Shown here: positions 11,063 through 22,731 of the stretch, one piece after another
Numbering within the stretch: position 1 is the first letter of the stretch
Layout: each line of letters starts with the position of its first letter
Source of the DNA: Salticus scenicus
Taxonomy: Eukaryota; Arthropoda; Arachnida; Araneae; Salticidae
Direction of reading: 5' to 3'
Assembly (NCBI GenBank): GCA_963930645.1
Contig: OZ005648.1
Coordinates: forward strand, 103,826,167 to 103,890,166
Length of the DNA: 64,000 nucleotides
Program-made: the position numbers and the translations under genes
Notes under the pieces: generated by a model
The model's database searches: none
Seen by the model: the letters and a program-made list of their open reading frames with translations, nothing else
What the model was told of the DNA's origin: nothing

Positions 11063-11937
11063 GTGCAATTACTATTTTTAACAATTTAATTATATTGATT
11101 ATTAATTATAATCTCTCCTTCCCATATGCCCAATCACAACAAACCTATAACTCGTTTTGCTTGATTACAGCTATTGCGTAAAATTAAACCACAACAATGA
11201 AATAGTGAAAATGTACAAAAATGAATAAATTCAAAATTACTCAACAATAGTTCAGCAAAAAATTAATACTTTATTCATTTATTTTTTATTATTCTGTAAA
11301 ATGTTGCGCAAACTCTCCTAGCTTTTAAAGATTAGTCTTTCTCATCACATAATGGGCTACAGAAAATCAGACATAAATGCATTCACACACATAAAGAAGA
11401 AGAAGTGAGAAGCGTTATATTTCAATATATGACATATCATATTATTTGAACTATATGTACTATATCAGTAATTGGATAAAAGCAGCAAACAAATTAATTA
11501 ATGTAACAGATTTTATTGATATTTTCGTCTGTCTAAAAGATTAAACTCATTCTTAAATTAATTATGTACTAATTAAAATAATATAAAACAAATTCCCTTT
11601 TTTCTATTTTCCTAATATTGCTTCAACAGTATTATCTTAATTAAATATTTATTATTAGCATACATTATAGATTTGATGCTGGCCATCTAAACTTTACGCC
11701 GATTTATATTAAGAGCTTTTATTTTTACTTTAATCACATTATCTTAAAAATTCTTATTAATCACCCTTTTTCTTGAATTTTTTTTTTTAAGAAATTTACA
11801 TTGACAAACTATAAATAAAATAAACTAAAATAAAATTAAGACTCATTATAGTTAGGAAAAATTTATAATTTAAATTATAAAAAAAAAAAAAAATAAAGAA
11901 AGAAAGAAAGAAATGTTTATTGTTTAGTGCATCCGAC
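11063..11937. other. AT-rich DNA, no feature seen
   Basis: Ends in a poly-A / (GAAA)n run at 11880-11912. Nothing else recognised. Confidence 0.5.
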
Positions 11938-12109
11938 CATAGCCTCCTAAACTAGATGCCTGTCGCGTGGCTCGTAAACTTGGCAACAGTTCAAGCGGTA
12001 GACAGCGCTACCTGGTACAGATTGAACGACTTTTTTATTCTACAGCCACCAAACATTTTTAAAAGTGGGATTTGACATACATAGAAGACGAATAGAATCA
12101 AAGAAACGT

Positions 12110-13990
12110 GGATTTCATCTATAATAATAAAAGAAGATGTCTGTCTCTCTGTAAGTCTGTCTGAGCATCTATACGTTCAGCCCCTACTGAACGCAGAACT
12201 ACAAAATTTGGCATACGGGTGCTCAGAAGCCTGCCCGAGTGCATAGTGAAAAAATAATTTAAAAATTTTAATTAGTTCCGGAGATATTAATTAAAACGTC
12301 GAACAATGCCTAATTAAAAAGCGAGCGGATCGTAATTTTCGCCCTTCAGCGTGTTCCTCAAAAGAGAAAGCAGAGAGAGTAAAATTTCGCGGGTTTTTCT
12401 AAAACGATCGCTGCCGATCTGTTAGAAATATCAAAAATACACCTGTACCACGAGAAAGAGCATTTATTACCGATTCTTACGGTACAATTTTTTTTAAAAA
12501 ATACGGATTTTTTATATTTTTAAAAAAAGTTTTAAAAAGGGTCGAACATTTCTCTTTTTCTCGATTGTCTTTTTTGAAACGCCCTGTACGACGGAGTAAC
12601 TGTTCCATTTCTTAACAACTGGTATATTTGGAAAGGAAATTTAATCCTCTTTCGAAACATATAAACATTTTTACAAAATACGGATTAGCGATCCATATTT
12701 TTAGATTTTACGAAACATCGATTTTTTCCCAAAATATTTTATAACTCAAAAGCGTTTAAAGATAAATCATTTTTTTTTTTTTTTTTTTTTTTTTGTATAT
12801 AGATCTCGCTTCAACAATTCAATACCGAAAAGATTGAGAGAAAATTTCAAAAACTGAATGAGTTATAATTTTTTTTATTTTCAGTATCGCGTCAGTTTTC
12901 GATGAAATTCTGAATCGACGTTTCTGAACTCTTGCAACTGACCTTGACAGAGCAGAGAAAAAAAGATTCTTCAGTGCCAGGTGCTAGAGGTCGGGAAAAA
13001 GTTGCTTTTCGTTTTTCGGCCACGTGACAAAGTATACTGGAAATAAAAAAAAAAGCAGTTTTTGATTTTTTTCAATTTAAAATCGATCAAAAGCAGAACT
13101 TCGAAATTGCCCGTCATTATGGCTCACCTGTATGCAGTTAAAAAATCTAAAGTATAGCTTAAAAAATAAAATAAATAGACATATTATATTTATTAAATTC
13201 ATTTTTATTTCATCTGTTAATGACACCATTCACCAATTTCATCTGTTAATGAGTTACTTTTAACAGAATAATATTGATTCCCCCCCCCTTTTTTTTTATG
13301 AATTCGGTTGTAAAAAAGCAGTTTTGGAATTCTTAAATTTTAGATGGATTTCAATAGAAATCGTTAATCGCCCTTGATAGATTAGCCATTTTGAGTCTAA
13401 AATATATCATAGATATTCATTATTGTAATACATAATACATCATTCAAAAGATATTTTAAAGTATTTTTATTGCAGGCTATTAAAATGATATAAGTCGTTC
13501 AAATTCTGTACGAAACTTTCGGAGAAAACTACGAATAAGCCAGAAATTTTTTATTCTTTTATATTTTACAGAGTTTCAAATTCAGATTTTCGCTCACATT
13601 TCGTACTAATAATTTTTAAAGGTATATAGCCCGGAATTAAGCAAGTTTTGGAGAAAACCACAGATAAGTCAGACACAAATCTTTTTAAAAAATGTTATAC
13701 GGCGCCGCAGGCGCCACCGAGCGGGACGTAGCTTAAGTCAGAAATTTGAAAGATCATAACATGGTGAGCGAACAGTCTGTTCCAGATATTGAAAAGGGAA
13801 GAGGGCGCCGAAGGCGCTACCGCACGGGAATTTACTGTGCTTTCAATAAGCTATTTTCACGATATATCGATAAGCTGTTATTAGACCTGAAACTGGAAAA
13901 GGGCGCCGCAGGCGCCACCGAGCGGGAGTTTCGTAAAGTCAGATTTTTCAGGGATCGCGAACCAGCTGGTCGCCGAAGGCGGCTAGTATA
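12110..13990 (-). mobile_element. ACTAG-class repeat nested in the 2.2-kb element
   Basis: On the minus strand it opens ACTAGCCGCCTTCGGCGACC near 13990 and closes near 12110 with a GACAGACATCTTCTTTTATT tail and ATAGAT. The same opening and A/T-rich TATAGAT-type close are seen in the plus-strand repeat at 43283-44322. The body contains CPG-rich tandem units (13701-13985). No open frame. Its class (retroposon or Helitron-like) is not decidable from this copy. Confidence 0.5.
13701..13985 (-). repeat. CpG-rich ~100-bp tandem units with palindromic GC box
   Basis: GGCGCCGCAGGCGCC occurs at 13701 and 13902, with the variant GGCGCCGAAGGCGC at 13804, so spacing is 103 and 98 bases. A related CGCCGAAGGCGG ends the array at about 13971. 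Each box is a near-perfect inverted repeat in otherwise AT-rich DNA. The complementary strand matches the array at 16463-17215. Confidence 0.75.
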
Positions 13991-14128
13991 TAATATATCC
14001 CTTCTTAAAGTTATTTGTGGCAGTTGAATGAATGAGGCGCGAAATTTGTACCAGGTGGCACTGTCTACCACTCTAACTGTTACCCAGTTTCCGAACCACG
14101 CGACAGGTATCTAGTATAGGAGGCTATG

Positions 14129-14133
14129 ATCAG

Positions 14134-14174
<41 letters not shown>

Positions 14175-15260
14175 TTTAAACTTAGCATAAATTTTTTATA
14201 CCCGAATATGAAAAGATAAGTTTAAGAATACTGATTTAATCAATTTTTCATTAGCATGCGACTGTGTTGCAGTACGTAAAACTTGTTACCTTTCTTACTA
14301 GAAAATCTTACTCTGAAGTTTAAATTATGTAACTCTAAATGTCTACATTTTCTTACTGAAATTTCCGAGATTTCTGTGGCTTCTATTCGTCTAAGTAAGA
14401 TATGTTCGAAGGGAAATAAAGGCTAAATTTTGATTAATCTTTGGCTTTAAAGGTAATCTAATTCAAGGACTAAGAGTTTAAAAGTGTGTGAAAGATCGCT
14501 ATATACTATGCTGAAAACTTTCAACCAAAAGGTGTTCTATCATTTCAATGTCAGATTAAACGGATGATATCACTAATCTGTAGTTTCATTACCCCACGTG
14601 TACTGTATTTCCAAGGGAATGAAAATACCTAACTTTGAAAGCTTAGTAAACACATAATTTCTTCAATGTTACCAGTAAAATTTACATTTTTATTCACATT
14701 TGTACTACAAATATGTAACTGGAAAATTTCTAAATTAATTTGTAAAATCTATTCATTGTATGAAAATAAATATTTAAAAAAACACAAATTTAGCATATAA
14801 CGGAAAAAATTTAGAGTAATATATCCACTCTAGTTAATTATGCTCGTCTTTCTCAGAGAGAAAATTATTAAAATAAGTAAAAATTTATTAGCGAAATAAA
14901 ACTTTTATTCAGAGCAACTAGCTTTTCCAAAACTAAATTTATTGCTACAGTTACCCATTCAACCAGATTCAGACATTAAATATTCATCATCTGAAAAAGA
15001 ATAATTAAACATACTAACATTTTGGAAAGAATATAAAAGTAATAAACCTCAAGAAAGCATAATCTTATATTCTTACTTTACAGAATAAATAATTTGTTTC
15101 TCTCCGATAAAGATAACGATTCTTTTAAAAAATTCTATTTATTTATTTATTTATTTATTTTATAGATTGCAGTATTAAAATAATAATAATAATAATAATA
15201 ATAATTTAAGCGTTTTGTATATTTTTAATGATATCTATTTATCCATCTATCTATCTACAC

Positions 15261-15310
<50 letters not shown>

Positions 15311-16067
15311 TATTTAAGAAAGCAATTGCATGTTTCTACGTAAAACACTCTCAAATAGTGTCTATGACTGTGAATACTACATGAAAATTCACGCGCGCCC
15401 TTTTATTATACCTTGTATGCAAATATACCTAAATTAAACGTTTCACATTTTTTTTTTTTTTTTTAATAAAAATAAAAGTTACACTATAACTATTTATATA
15501 TTTATAAAAAAAATTTATTTTGCAACTTAGAAATTACTATGAAAATTATTAGAAATTACACATTCACACGAAGAAAAAAAATTGAGGAACATTATATTTT
15601 AACATCTGATACTTCCTACTAATTAACAAAATATGTATAAAAATAATTAGATAAAATTATCAACAATTAAGTTAATTTATATAATTGATTTTATTGATAG
15701 CTCCACTAGTTCAAAAAAAAAAAAAAAAAAAAAAAAAAACATTCGGAAATAAATTATACACAAATTAAAATAAACTAAAACAAATGAAGTTCATTCTTTT
15801 TTGCTTTAGTTAAGAATACCACAACATTATTAACTTTATTAAATATTTATTGTTTGTATGCTTTATAGATAAGCATGTTGACCATTTAAACTTTGCACTT
15901 ATTTCTATTAAGAGTTTTATTTATAGATTTTATCTCGTTATGTTATCGTATCAAAAATGAAAAATTGTTTTTAGCAGAACTTTTCTTTGGGAAAAAAATA
16001 AGAAATGGGCTTTCATATTTATTAAATTATAAAACAATCTGCTAATAAAAATGTATACACTTATCTA
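14129..16067. other. AT-rich DNA with microsatellites
   Basis: (TA)n at 14137-14166, (ATTT)n near 15127, (ATA)n at 15180-15205, a compound (ATCT)n(CA)n(TA)n at 15240-15312 and poly-A at 15713-15739. No gene or transposon terminus recognised. Confidence 0.55.
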
Positions 16068-16260
16068 GAACTGCCAATTATGCTAATTTATCCGCAATAA
16101 CGTTAAGCTCCGCCTTTCTTAAATATAGTAAATTTGTTGAATAATATGCAATAATAAATACTCATGATTACATTAGAAGACTAATACTCTACAAATATAC
16201 TGGTGTAAAAAACAGTGGGGCCTAACATTATTGCGGATAAATTAGCATAATTGATAGGTC
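16068..16260. mobile_element. MITE family C, copy a
   Basis: Inverted ends (TA)GAACTGCCAATTATGCTA and the complement of CATAATTGATAGGTC(TA). Both arms continue ATTTATCCGCAATA, and the interior has CTCCGCCTTTCTT and GTGGGGCCTAACA. It is a diverged relative of family B. TA flanks are at 16066-16067 and 16261-16262. Confidence 0.65.
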
Positions 16261-16396
16261 TACACTTAACACTGCTATATAGATATTATTTTGTAATTTA
16301 AGGTGGCATTCGAAAGAAAAATAAATAATTTAAAATAAATGGAACTAATTCATAATTTAGAGGGTGCTTAGGATAAATTTTATTATATTTTATTCT

Positions 16397-16462
16397 GGAG
16401 TTCCGAATATTTTAATTTATGCCGGAGAATTTTTTATCCACCCCTTTATTTCATACTAGAGG
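16397..16462. mobile_element. Family E left-arm fragment
   Basis: TTCCGAATATTTTAATTTAT is followed by GCCGGAG and a CCACCCCTTTATTTCATAC segment, like the left arm of family E. The right arm is missing. The array at 16463 begins where the arm stops, so the arm was probably the insertion target. Confidence 0.5.
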
Positions 16463-17215
16463 TCTTCGACGACCAGCTGGTTCGCGATTCTTGAAAAATC
16501 TCACCGTTTCAAATCCCCGCTCGGTAGCATCTTATGCGCCTTCTTCCCGTTTCAGGATTTATGACAGCTTATTCGTTTATTGTTCAAGTAGCTTTATTGA
16601 GAATTCTAACTCTAGCAAATTCCCGCTTAGTAGCGCCTGCAGCGCTTTATTCCCGGTTCATGATCTGAAACAGCCTGTTCGCTCACCGTGTAAACGATTC
16701 TTGAGAAATCCCATCGTATTAAACTTCCGCTCTGTGGCACCTGCGGCGCATTTTCCCCGTTTTAGAACCTACAACATATTGCTCGCTCCTAGTGCAAATA
16801 CCTTAGAAAATTCTAACTGTTGCAAATATCCGCTCTCACACGACTGTGTCCAGAGCCTGATTAAGGGGGAAGCACACATTATCTCCGCTCTCACCGGAAT
16901 ATTTTTATAATTATTTTTTACTTCATGTCATAGAAATTCCACGCTTTGACGAGGAAATATTTTTTATAAAAAATGAACGGTGTAAAACAATCCAATTTAC
17001 TCACCGTTATTAGACACCAGAATTCTTTTAAAATAATTTTTAATGAGAATTTTCTGTTTATTATAGGAGGAAAGTATTTGTTAAAAAATAACGGTGTAAG
17101 TTTTAATAATGTGTGCTTCCCCCTTAATCAGGCTCTGACTGTGTCGCCCCTTTGCTTTTTATGGCATGAAATGTTCGCTCCTCGTGAAAACAACCTTTAA
17201 AATTTGTGATCGTGG
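16463..17215 (+). repeat. 104-bp tandem array (ACTAG-class related), interrupted by family A
   Basis: It opens with CGACGACCAGCTGGTTCGCG, as does the minus strand at 13990. The TTCGC-type unit start recurs at 16481, 16573, 16678, 16782 and 17174. Subtracting the 295 bases of the family A insertion from the last interval gives spacings of 92, 105, 104 and 97. Each unit has a CCCGCTCGGTAGC / GCGCC stretch and a TTCCCGTTTCAG-like stretch. A 163-codon frame crosses it, but its repetitive translation only mirrors the tandem units. Confidence 0.75.
16851..17137 (+). mobile_element. hAT-type MITE family A, copy 2 (287 bp)
   Basis: Ends CAGAGCCTGATTAAGGGGG and its exact complement. Target duplication ACTGTGTC is perfect, at 16843-16850 and 17138-17145. 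Inserted in the 104-bp array, which resumes directly after it. Confidence 0.96.
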
Positions 17216-17454
17216 CAAACACCCAACCCGGTGACGGCTACGATCTAATCTGCCCTATATAAGTAATTTAATCATAATTAAAATTGGAGATATTGAAATT
17301 TTAAAACATTAAAGCGCCGCCTGGCGACAAAGATTTGTGAGATCTACTCTTCAAATCCAATTCAAATAAGGTTTAAAGTGATATAGTACTTTTGAAATTA
17401 TGTTAAATAGACGTTTTCTACATTTTAGCTCCTTTGTCCTCTTTTACTGCGAAT

Positions 17455-17790
17455 CCTAACAATTTTACACTTTAAAAAATATCCGCAATCGGTATCTCGA
17501 GCCTTAAAACCTAATAATACCAATTTCAACTCTCTAAATCCTTTTCTTCATTTTTACCCCTTCGAACCCCTCCCTTTCCGCCCCTCCTAATAATTTACAC
17601 TTTGGAAAGTATCCGCAATCGATTTATCTTGCCGTAAAACCTAATAATACCAATTTTAAACGCTTTAACACTTTTTTTTTGCCCCTTCGCCTCTTCTCTT
17701 CAAGCCACTCCCAATAATTCTATACTTTCAAAAATATCCGCAATCAAGTTATCGGGCATTAAAACCAAATATTACGAAATTTAAACTGCA
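17455..17790. repeat. ~127-bp tandem repeat, three diverged units
   Basis: ATCCGCAATC recurs at 17481, 17611 and 17736 (spacing 130 and 125). Each is preceded by a TAATAATTTACACTTT-like run and followed by TTAAAACCTAATAATACCAA. Between units lie pyrimidine-rich CCCCTTCG / CCCCTCC stretches. Confidence 0.7.
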
Positions 17791-18167
17791 TATTTTAATT
17801 TGAAATACTGCAAAATATAAAAGAAAACTTAATCTCACATTGTCTTTTGATCACGTAAGTTGTGATAAAGGTTCAGTCAGAAAAAAAAGAAAAAAAGCCA
17901 ACACCACCCCTTCTCAACCTAATTTCGCCGTAAATTATCGTAGAAACATGCGGCTGGTACCGTTCTATATATTAAAACAGGCATCAGTTTCCATTTTTTG
18001 CAATGGCAACCCCTATTTTTGATCTCATAGTCAAATTTTTTAGATCAAGGCTGTTAGGAAAAACTACTATTCATATACTTTAAATCAATTCTTGATAGAG
18101 TTACAAGCGAAAATGTATTAGGGGTCCGTATATACATTTAGAAAAAAAAAAAGAGAAAAGATCTATT
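17791..18167. other. AT-rich DNA, no feature seen
   Basis: No motif recognised. Short poly-A runs near 17880 and 18142. Confidence 0.4.
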
Positions 18168-19058
18168 ACAGAATGGACATTATTCTTTAAGATTCATACC
18201 GGAAAAAGTACAAAAACATTAAAAATATTAAAAATTATTATAAAAAATCTAAAAATAATTATTCAGATCCATAAATTTTACGTAGTACATTAATTTATTG
18301 TAAAATTATTATAATATATAAAATAAGCTTACGCTGCATAATTCATTGTAACTGTTCACTAGAATAGTCAGAACTGTCATAATTTCGCGACTTTTTTTAT
18401 TCATTCACCACTAAATTTTAAATGTAACGGTTTCTTAAAAACTTTGAATTTTAAATTAATTAAAAAAAATAGCAAAATCTGGCAGCACTTGCAGGAACCC
18501 AGCGTTCCCAACTTTTAGAATTTATTCACGAGCATTTTTAGCTCCGCCTCTTTTTTTATACCGGAAATTTTGAAAAATGCTTTTTCTTCTTATTTAATCG
18601 TTTTCACTTATTAAAGATAAATAATCTACAAAATTTCTGGTGCGAAAAGAAGGCGGGGCTAAAAATGCTCGTGAATAAATTCTAAAATTTGGGAACTCTG
18701 GTAAGAACCTTTAAAATTAGCTTTCACGCAAATTTCTAAAACGATTATATAATTTATGAAATTTTATAGTTTTTCATAAGTATTTGATTTTATTTCTAAA
18801 TAATTTAGGGTTTCATTTATTATTTCCCTCATTTTCAATTGAATTCGTTTGTTTTTTAAGTAAACTGGCATATAAACCTGCTATTTCTTAATTTTAAGCT
18901 TACATATTTAAAGAAATTTATCTTTATTTCATGCGATATTTTAATAAATGCTCCCTGGTTAATGAAGCTTTCATTACCGTTATGATTTCTTTGTTTCTTT
19001 ATTTTTATTTATTCTTCCTTAATTTTCCTCACACTTCTTACAATGTAATATACTATAC
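18168..19058 (+). repeat. 891-bp direct repeat, copy 1
   Basis: Begins ACAGAATGGACATTATTC and ends AATGTAATATACTATAC. Read against copy 2 (20954-21844) I see three single-base differences and no indel. Both copies carry family D at the same offset, so the duplication is later than that insertion. The ends are not TG...CA and no flanking duplication is visible, so I read it as a segmental duplication, not LTRs. Confidence 0.9.
18500..18700. mobile_element. MITE family D, copy a
   Basis: Ends CAGCGTTCCCAACTTTTAGA and the complement of AAATTTGGGAACTCTG. Both arms continue AATTTATTCACGAGC and ATTTTTAGC. Interior has TTCTTCTTATTTAATCG and GAAGGCGGGGCTAAA. Flanks GCAGGAACC and GTAAGAACC match at 7 of 9. 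Confidence 0.75.
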
Positions 19059-19475
19059 CAGGGTATGACCTGGCGAAAAAATTTCTTTTGCATTTTAGCT
19101 AAAATGACCAATTAGTATTTTAGCTTTTTCAAAAGTACTTTAGCTTTTTCTTTTCGGGAAAGAAGAGGGGGGGGAGGGTTTATAAAAATACTTAAATACT
19201 TTAAGGGGAAAAAAGAACTTGAATCTAAAATTATAATTTGCTACTTTTATTTTGACATACATAAATTTTACACACACTATTTTCCTCTGATGAGGGATAT
19301 GATTGTTCTGCATAGAGGGAAAAAAATATTATTATTGAATTTTTTCAAAATAATTTTAACTAAAATACATGACTTCACCTCTAAATAAATATTGTGGTTT
19401 AAATCCAGTTAGCTGCATTACAAATGTTAAAACTAAATAGGCTTATGGTACAATTCTCCTTGGCTTTGAAGAACA
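19059..19475. other. Spacer between the direct repeats
   Basis: AT-rich with a poly-G-rich patch near 19165-19180. No feature apart from the adjoining transposase remnant. Confidence 0.4.
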
Positions 19476-19775
19476 TCAATTTTTGAAAGCTTTTTGAAAA
19501 TTGAATTCTTTGCTTGGAAGTCTTTCTACATTTATCATAAGTAATCGACTTACAATTTCTGTTGTTAAACGATTTCTTATAATTGTTTTTATTAAATTCA
19601 TTTGAGGAAAAGCTCTTTCACAGTCTGCTATGTGTACAGGTAAGCTCGAAGCATATTCCACTATAGAGCATAACAAAGGATATTCATCATGCATTTCATT
19701 TTCATTTAGAAATTGTAAATTGTAAAAAGTGTTGTCTATACATCTGATTCTAATTACTTTTTGAACACGTTCCAT
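19476..19775 (-). pseudogene. hAT transposase C-terminal dimerisation domain remnant
   Basis: The minus-strand frame (stop just left of 19476) contains the conserved hAT C-terminal pattern. Around residues 44-88 it reads SLPVHIADCERAFPQMN, then IKT, RNRL and SRLLMINVE. The hATC domain lets hAT transposases dimerise, and the C-E-R, M..IKT and RNRL positions are its usual signature. Only about 99 codons are open; the DDE catalytic region and the N-terminal zinc finger are not found upstream (19776-20950). The Met at 19775 is probably not a true start. A degenerate source copy is the simplest reading; a domesticated small protein is less likely. Confidence 0.7.
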
Positions 19776-20039
19776 TCAGACAACATTTGGTTTTCAATAA
19801 ATGTATTTTTGTATACAGGACTATTTTTGAAATTTTCTTTATTTCATCTATTCCAGTCTATATCTATATTGCTATTATTTTCACAAATATTTTTGAAAGT
19901 AGCATATTAAATAGAATAGTTTATTTGATATCTCCAAACCATTCCCTTAATTCCTTCAATAAGGCATTCGAGAAATTCATTCAATAGTTTTTCCTAATCT
20001 GCTGTTTGTTTAAATGTTTTCTTCATTAATTACAAATAT

Positions 20040-20640
20040 GTTATTATTTCACGATTATTTGCCGAAATATGGGTTTATGTTACTGCTGTAAAAAAAAAGA
20101 AAGAAAGAAAGAAAGAAAAATGCAGATTAATAGCATCTAATTACTGAATTATTTATATTTTCTGCCGCCAATTCCACAAATTTATTATTTATTCCAAATT
20201 CGTTCTATTTTCAAAGCTATAAATGTAAATCAACATTTCTTTTTTGATATAAAATTTCCGAAATACGTATCATTTTCGTGATCTGCTGCCGAAATCTGGA
20301 ACATTTCATTGTTTTTTGGGAAGAAAAAAAATTAATCATGGCTAATTACTCAAAATTCCTGCTTTTTTCTTCTCTAAATGCCGAAATACGCAATATTTTC
20401 TGAAATGAAGGATTTTTATCAATGTCAATTCCAGAAAAATCGTGATTAATTTGCCGATAATCGACATTTTAAGATTGATTTCTAAAATATGCGATTACCT
20501 TTGTCACAAATCGAAAACAAAAAATGGCTTCTACTTATGTTTGATTGCCGAAATACTCAATATTTTTTTAAATAAAGAATTTTATCAACAACGATCCGCG
20601 AAAAATATAAATATTTTGCAGCTAATCGGCGAAATTCGCA
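20040..20640. repeat. Degenerate tandem motif (TTGCCGAAATAC), about 70-100-bp spacing
   Basis: GCCGAAAT-like motifs recur near 20061, 20286, 20379, 20546 and 20628, with variants at 20162, 20258 and 20450. Several are followed by CAATATTTT or CATTTT. Spacing is irregular, so this is an old array or a chance cluster. Confidence 0.4.
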
Positions 20641-20672
20641 CTGTCTTCAAAGCTGACTTCCAAAAAGAAACC

Positions 20673-20735
20673 GGGGCCATGCGAGATTGCTCGTTCGTTT
20701 AAGCAGACGATAGCTGTTTGTTCTCGCGTGGCCCC
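20673..20735. repeat. GC-rich stem-loop
   Basis: GGGGCCATGCGAGA and TCTCGCGTGGCCCC form a 14-bp stem with one G-T position around a loop of 35 bases. It is the most GC-rich spot between the direct repeats. It could be a transposon end (Helitron-like 3' hairpin) or a pair of short inverted ends. Confidence 0.55.
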
Positions 20736-20953
20736 ATTAAAACTTAGCCCATTGAAAATCGAAATTAAATCAAAATATACTAAATAAATGAAACAATTTC
20801 CGATATTTTTTAGTAGTTTCGTAATTTTTTGCCAGGGATTATTTTAATTAAATTAGAGATTTTTATGTTGAGAAATTTTGTGAAATCATCTTGTTTTCGC
20901 TTTTTAGCGAAATTCTCTCTGGCATATTTTCGCAAAATACGATATCCTTTCGC

Positions 20954-21844
20954 ACAGAATGGACATTATTCTTTAAGATTCATACCGGAAAAAGTACAAA
21001 AACATTAAAAATATTAAAAATTATTATAAAAAATCTAAAAATAATTATTCAGATCCATAAATTTTACGTAGTACATTAATTTATTGTAAAATTATTATGA
21101 TATATAAAATAAGCTTACGCTGCATAATTCATTGTAACTGTTCACTAGAATAGTCAGAACTGTCATAATTTCGCGACTTTTTTTATTCATTCACCACTAA
21201 ATTTTAAATGTAACGGTTTCTTAAAAACTTTGAATTTTAAATTAAATAAAAAAAATAGCAAAATCTGGCAGCACTTGCAGGAACCCAGCGTTCCCAACTT
21301 TTAGAATTTATTCACGAGCATTTTTAGCTCCGCCTCTTTTTTTATACCGGAAATTTTGAAAAATGCTTTTTCTTCTTATTTAATCGTTTTCACTTATTAA
21401 AGATAAATAATCTACAAAATTTCTGGTGCGAAAAGAAGGCGGGGCTAAAAATGCTCGTGAATAAATTCTAAAATTTGGGAACTCTGGTAAGAACCTTTAA
21501 AATTAGCTTTCACGCAAATTTCTAAAACGATTATATAATTTATGAAATTTTATAGTTTTTCATAAGTATTTGATTTTATTTCTAAATAATTTAGGGTTTC
21601 ATTTATTATTTCCCTCATTTTCAATTGAATTCGTTTGTTTTTTAAGTAAACTGGCATATAAACCTGCTATTTCTTAATTTTAAACTTACATATTTAAAGA
21701 AATTTATCTTTATTTCATGCGATATTTTAATAAATGCTCCCTGGTTAATGAAGCTTTCATTACCGTTATGATTTCTTTGTTTCTTTATTTTTATTTATTC
21801 TTCCTTAATTTTCCTCACACTTCTTACAATGTAATATACTATAC
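20954..21844 (+). repeat. 891-bp direct repeat, copy 2
   Basis: Same length and almost the same sequence as 18168-19058. Upstream are GCGAAA-type motifs, and downstream is a (TA)n tract. Distance between copy starts is 2786 bases. Confidence 0.9.
21286..21486. mobile_element. MITE family D, copy b (inside the direct repeat)
   Basis: Identical position within the repeat as copy a, offset 2786. It was copied by the duplication and is not an independent insertion. Confidence 0.8.
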
Positions 21845-22731
21845 TATATATATATATATATTGAATTTTGATATATGAATATGAACAGATATTTTCAATG
21901 ATATTGATTAAATTAAGATGCCATTTCATTCATCTGTTACATTTACTGGCATGCAACGTGGATGTCACTTTCTCTAATGTCAACAAAAATTTTTATCCAA
22001 AAATTAATTTTCTCTACATAATGTTGTATACTTCTAAATTATGTAACTCTAAACGTCTACATCTTTTTACTCTGGTTCTTAAGGTTCTTCAGGCTTCTAT
22101 TCATTTAAGATGTGCTCGAGTGGAGCTAAGGAGTAATTTCTGATAAATCTTGGGTTTCAAAGGCGATCTAATTCAAAGCCTAAGAGATTAAAATAGATGA
22201 TGTGAATGGCTGCTACAGTATTGACGATGATTTTTAAATAAAAGAAAATAATTAAACGTATCATTAAATACTATATTATAAATGTTAATAATTAAAATAT
22301 AGAAAGAATTTTGATTTTTTTTTTTTTTTTAATTAAGAATAATTCTAACAGGTGTTTTACCAAAAAATTAATTAATTAATTAATTAATTAATAGATAAAT
22401 AAATAAGGCATTTTATGTGAAAAACATATCATTTCTGAGAATTCTTTACAATATTTTAATATAAGTTTATTTTATAATCTATAATCTTATTTCATTTTTT
22501 TAATTTAGTTAATATTAGTCACTATTTTTTTTCTTCTATTAATTGAAACTGTTAGGGTGCTCTATACTTTTAATATATTTTACATTTCCGCTGTGTTTAT
22601 TTAATTATTTATTTATTTGCTATATTATTAGCATTACACTTCGGAAGGCAGTGGGTTAAATCTTTGGCTCCATTGACTTCCTTGCGGGAAGTCCAGCTGC
22701 GCCCTGAAACTCGGCAAGTAACGAACAACCA
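21845..22731. other. AT-rich DNA, no clear feature
   Basis: (TA)n at 21844-21861, poly-T near 22316-22330, (ATTA)n at 22370-22392. A less AT-rich patch at 22635-22725 (GGAAGGCAGTGGG, GCGGGAAGTCCAGCTGCGCC) has no partner in the window and could be a retroposon piece. Confidence 0.4.

Larger units (their letters stand above)
11938..14128. mobile_element. 2.2-kb element with ~85-bp terminal inverted repeats
   Basis: The left terminus CATAGCCTCCTAAACTAGAT and the complement of the right terminus, CATAGCCTCCTATACTAGAT, continue to match through GCCTGTCGCGTGG, a GGTAGACAG run and ACCTGGTACA. That makes inverted repeats of about 85 bp (to about 12024, and from about 14044). No transposase frame exists. 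Most of the interior is a second element (12110-13990). Flanking target duplication is unclear: TCCGAC on the left against ATCAGAC on the right is the best guess. Long inverted repeats recall Mutator-like or foldback elements; I cannot place it. Confidence 0.7.

Noticed and set aside
13746..14071. 93- and 79-codon frames across the CpG-rich units
   Set aside because: Arg/Ala-rich translations follow from GC-rich tandem boxes; frames on both strands are open for the same reason.
16419..16910. 163-codon plus-strand frame
   Set aside because: It crosses the 104-bp tandem array and runs into the family A insertion; its internal repeats mirror the DNA units.
18168..21844. 891-bp repeats as an LTR pair
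   Set aside because: Ends are not TG...CA, there is no primer site or purine tract, and no target duplication flanks the pair.
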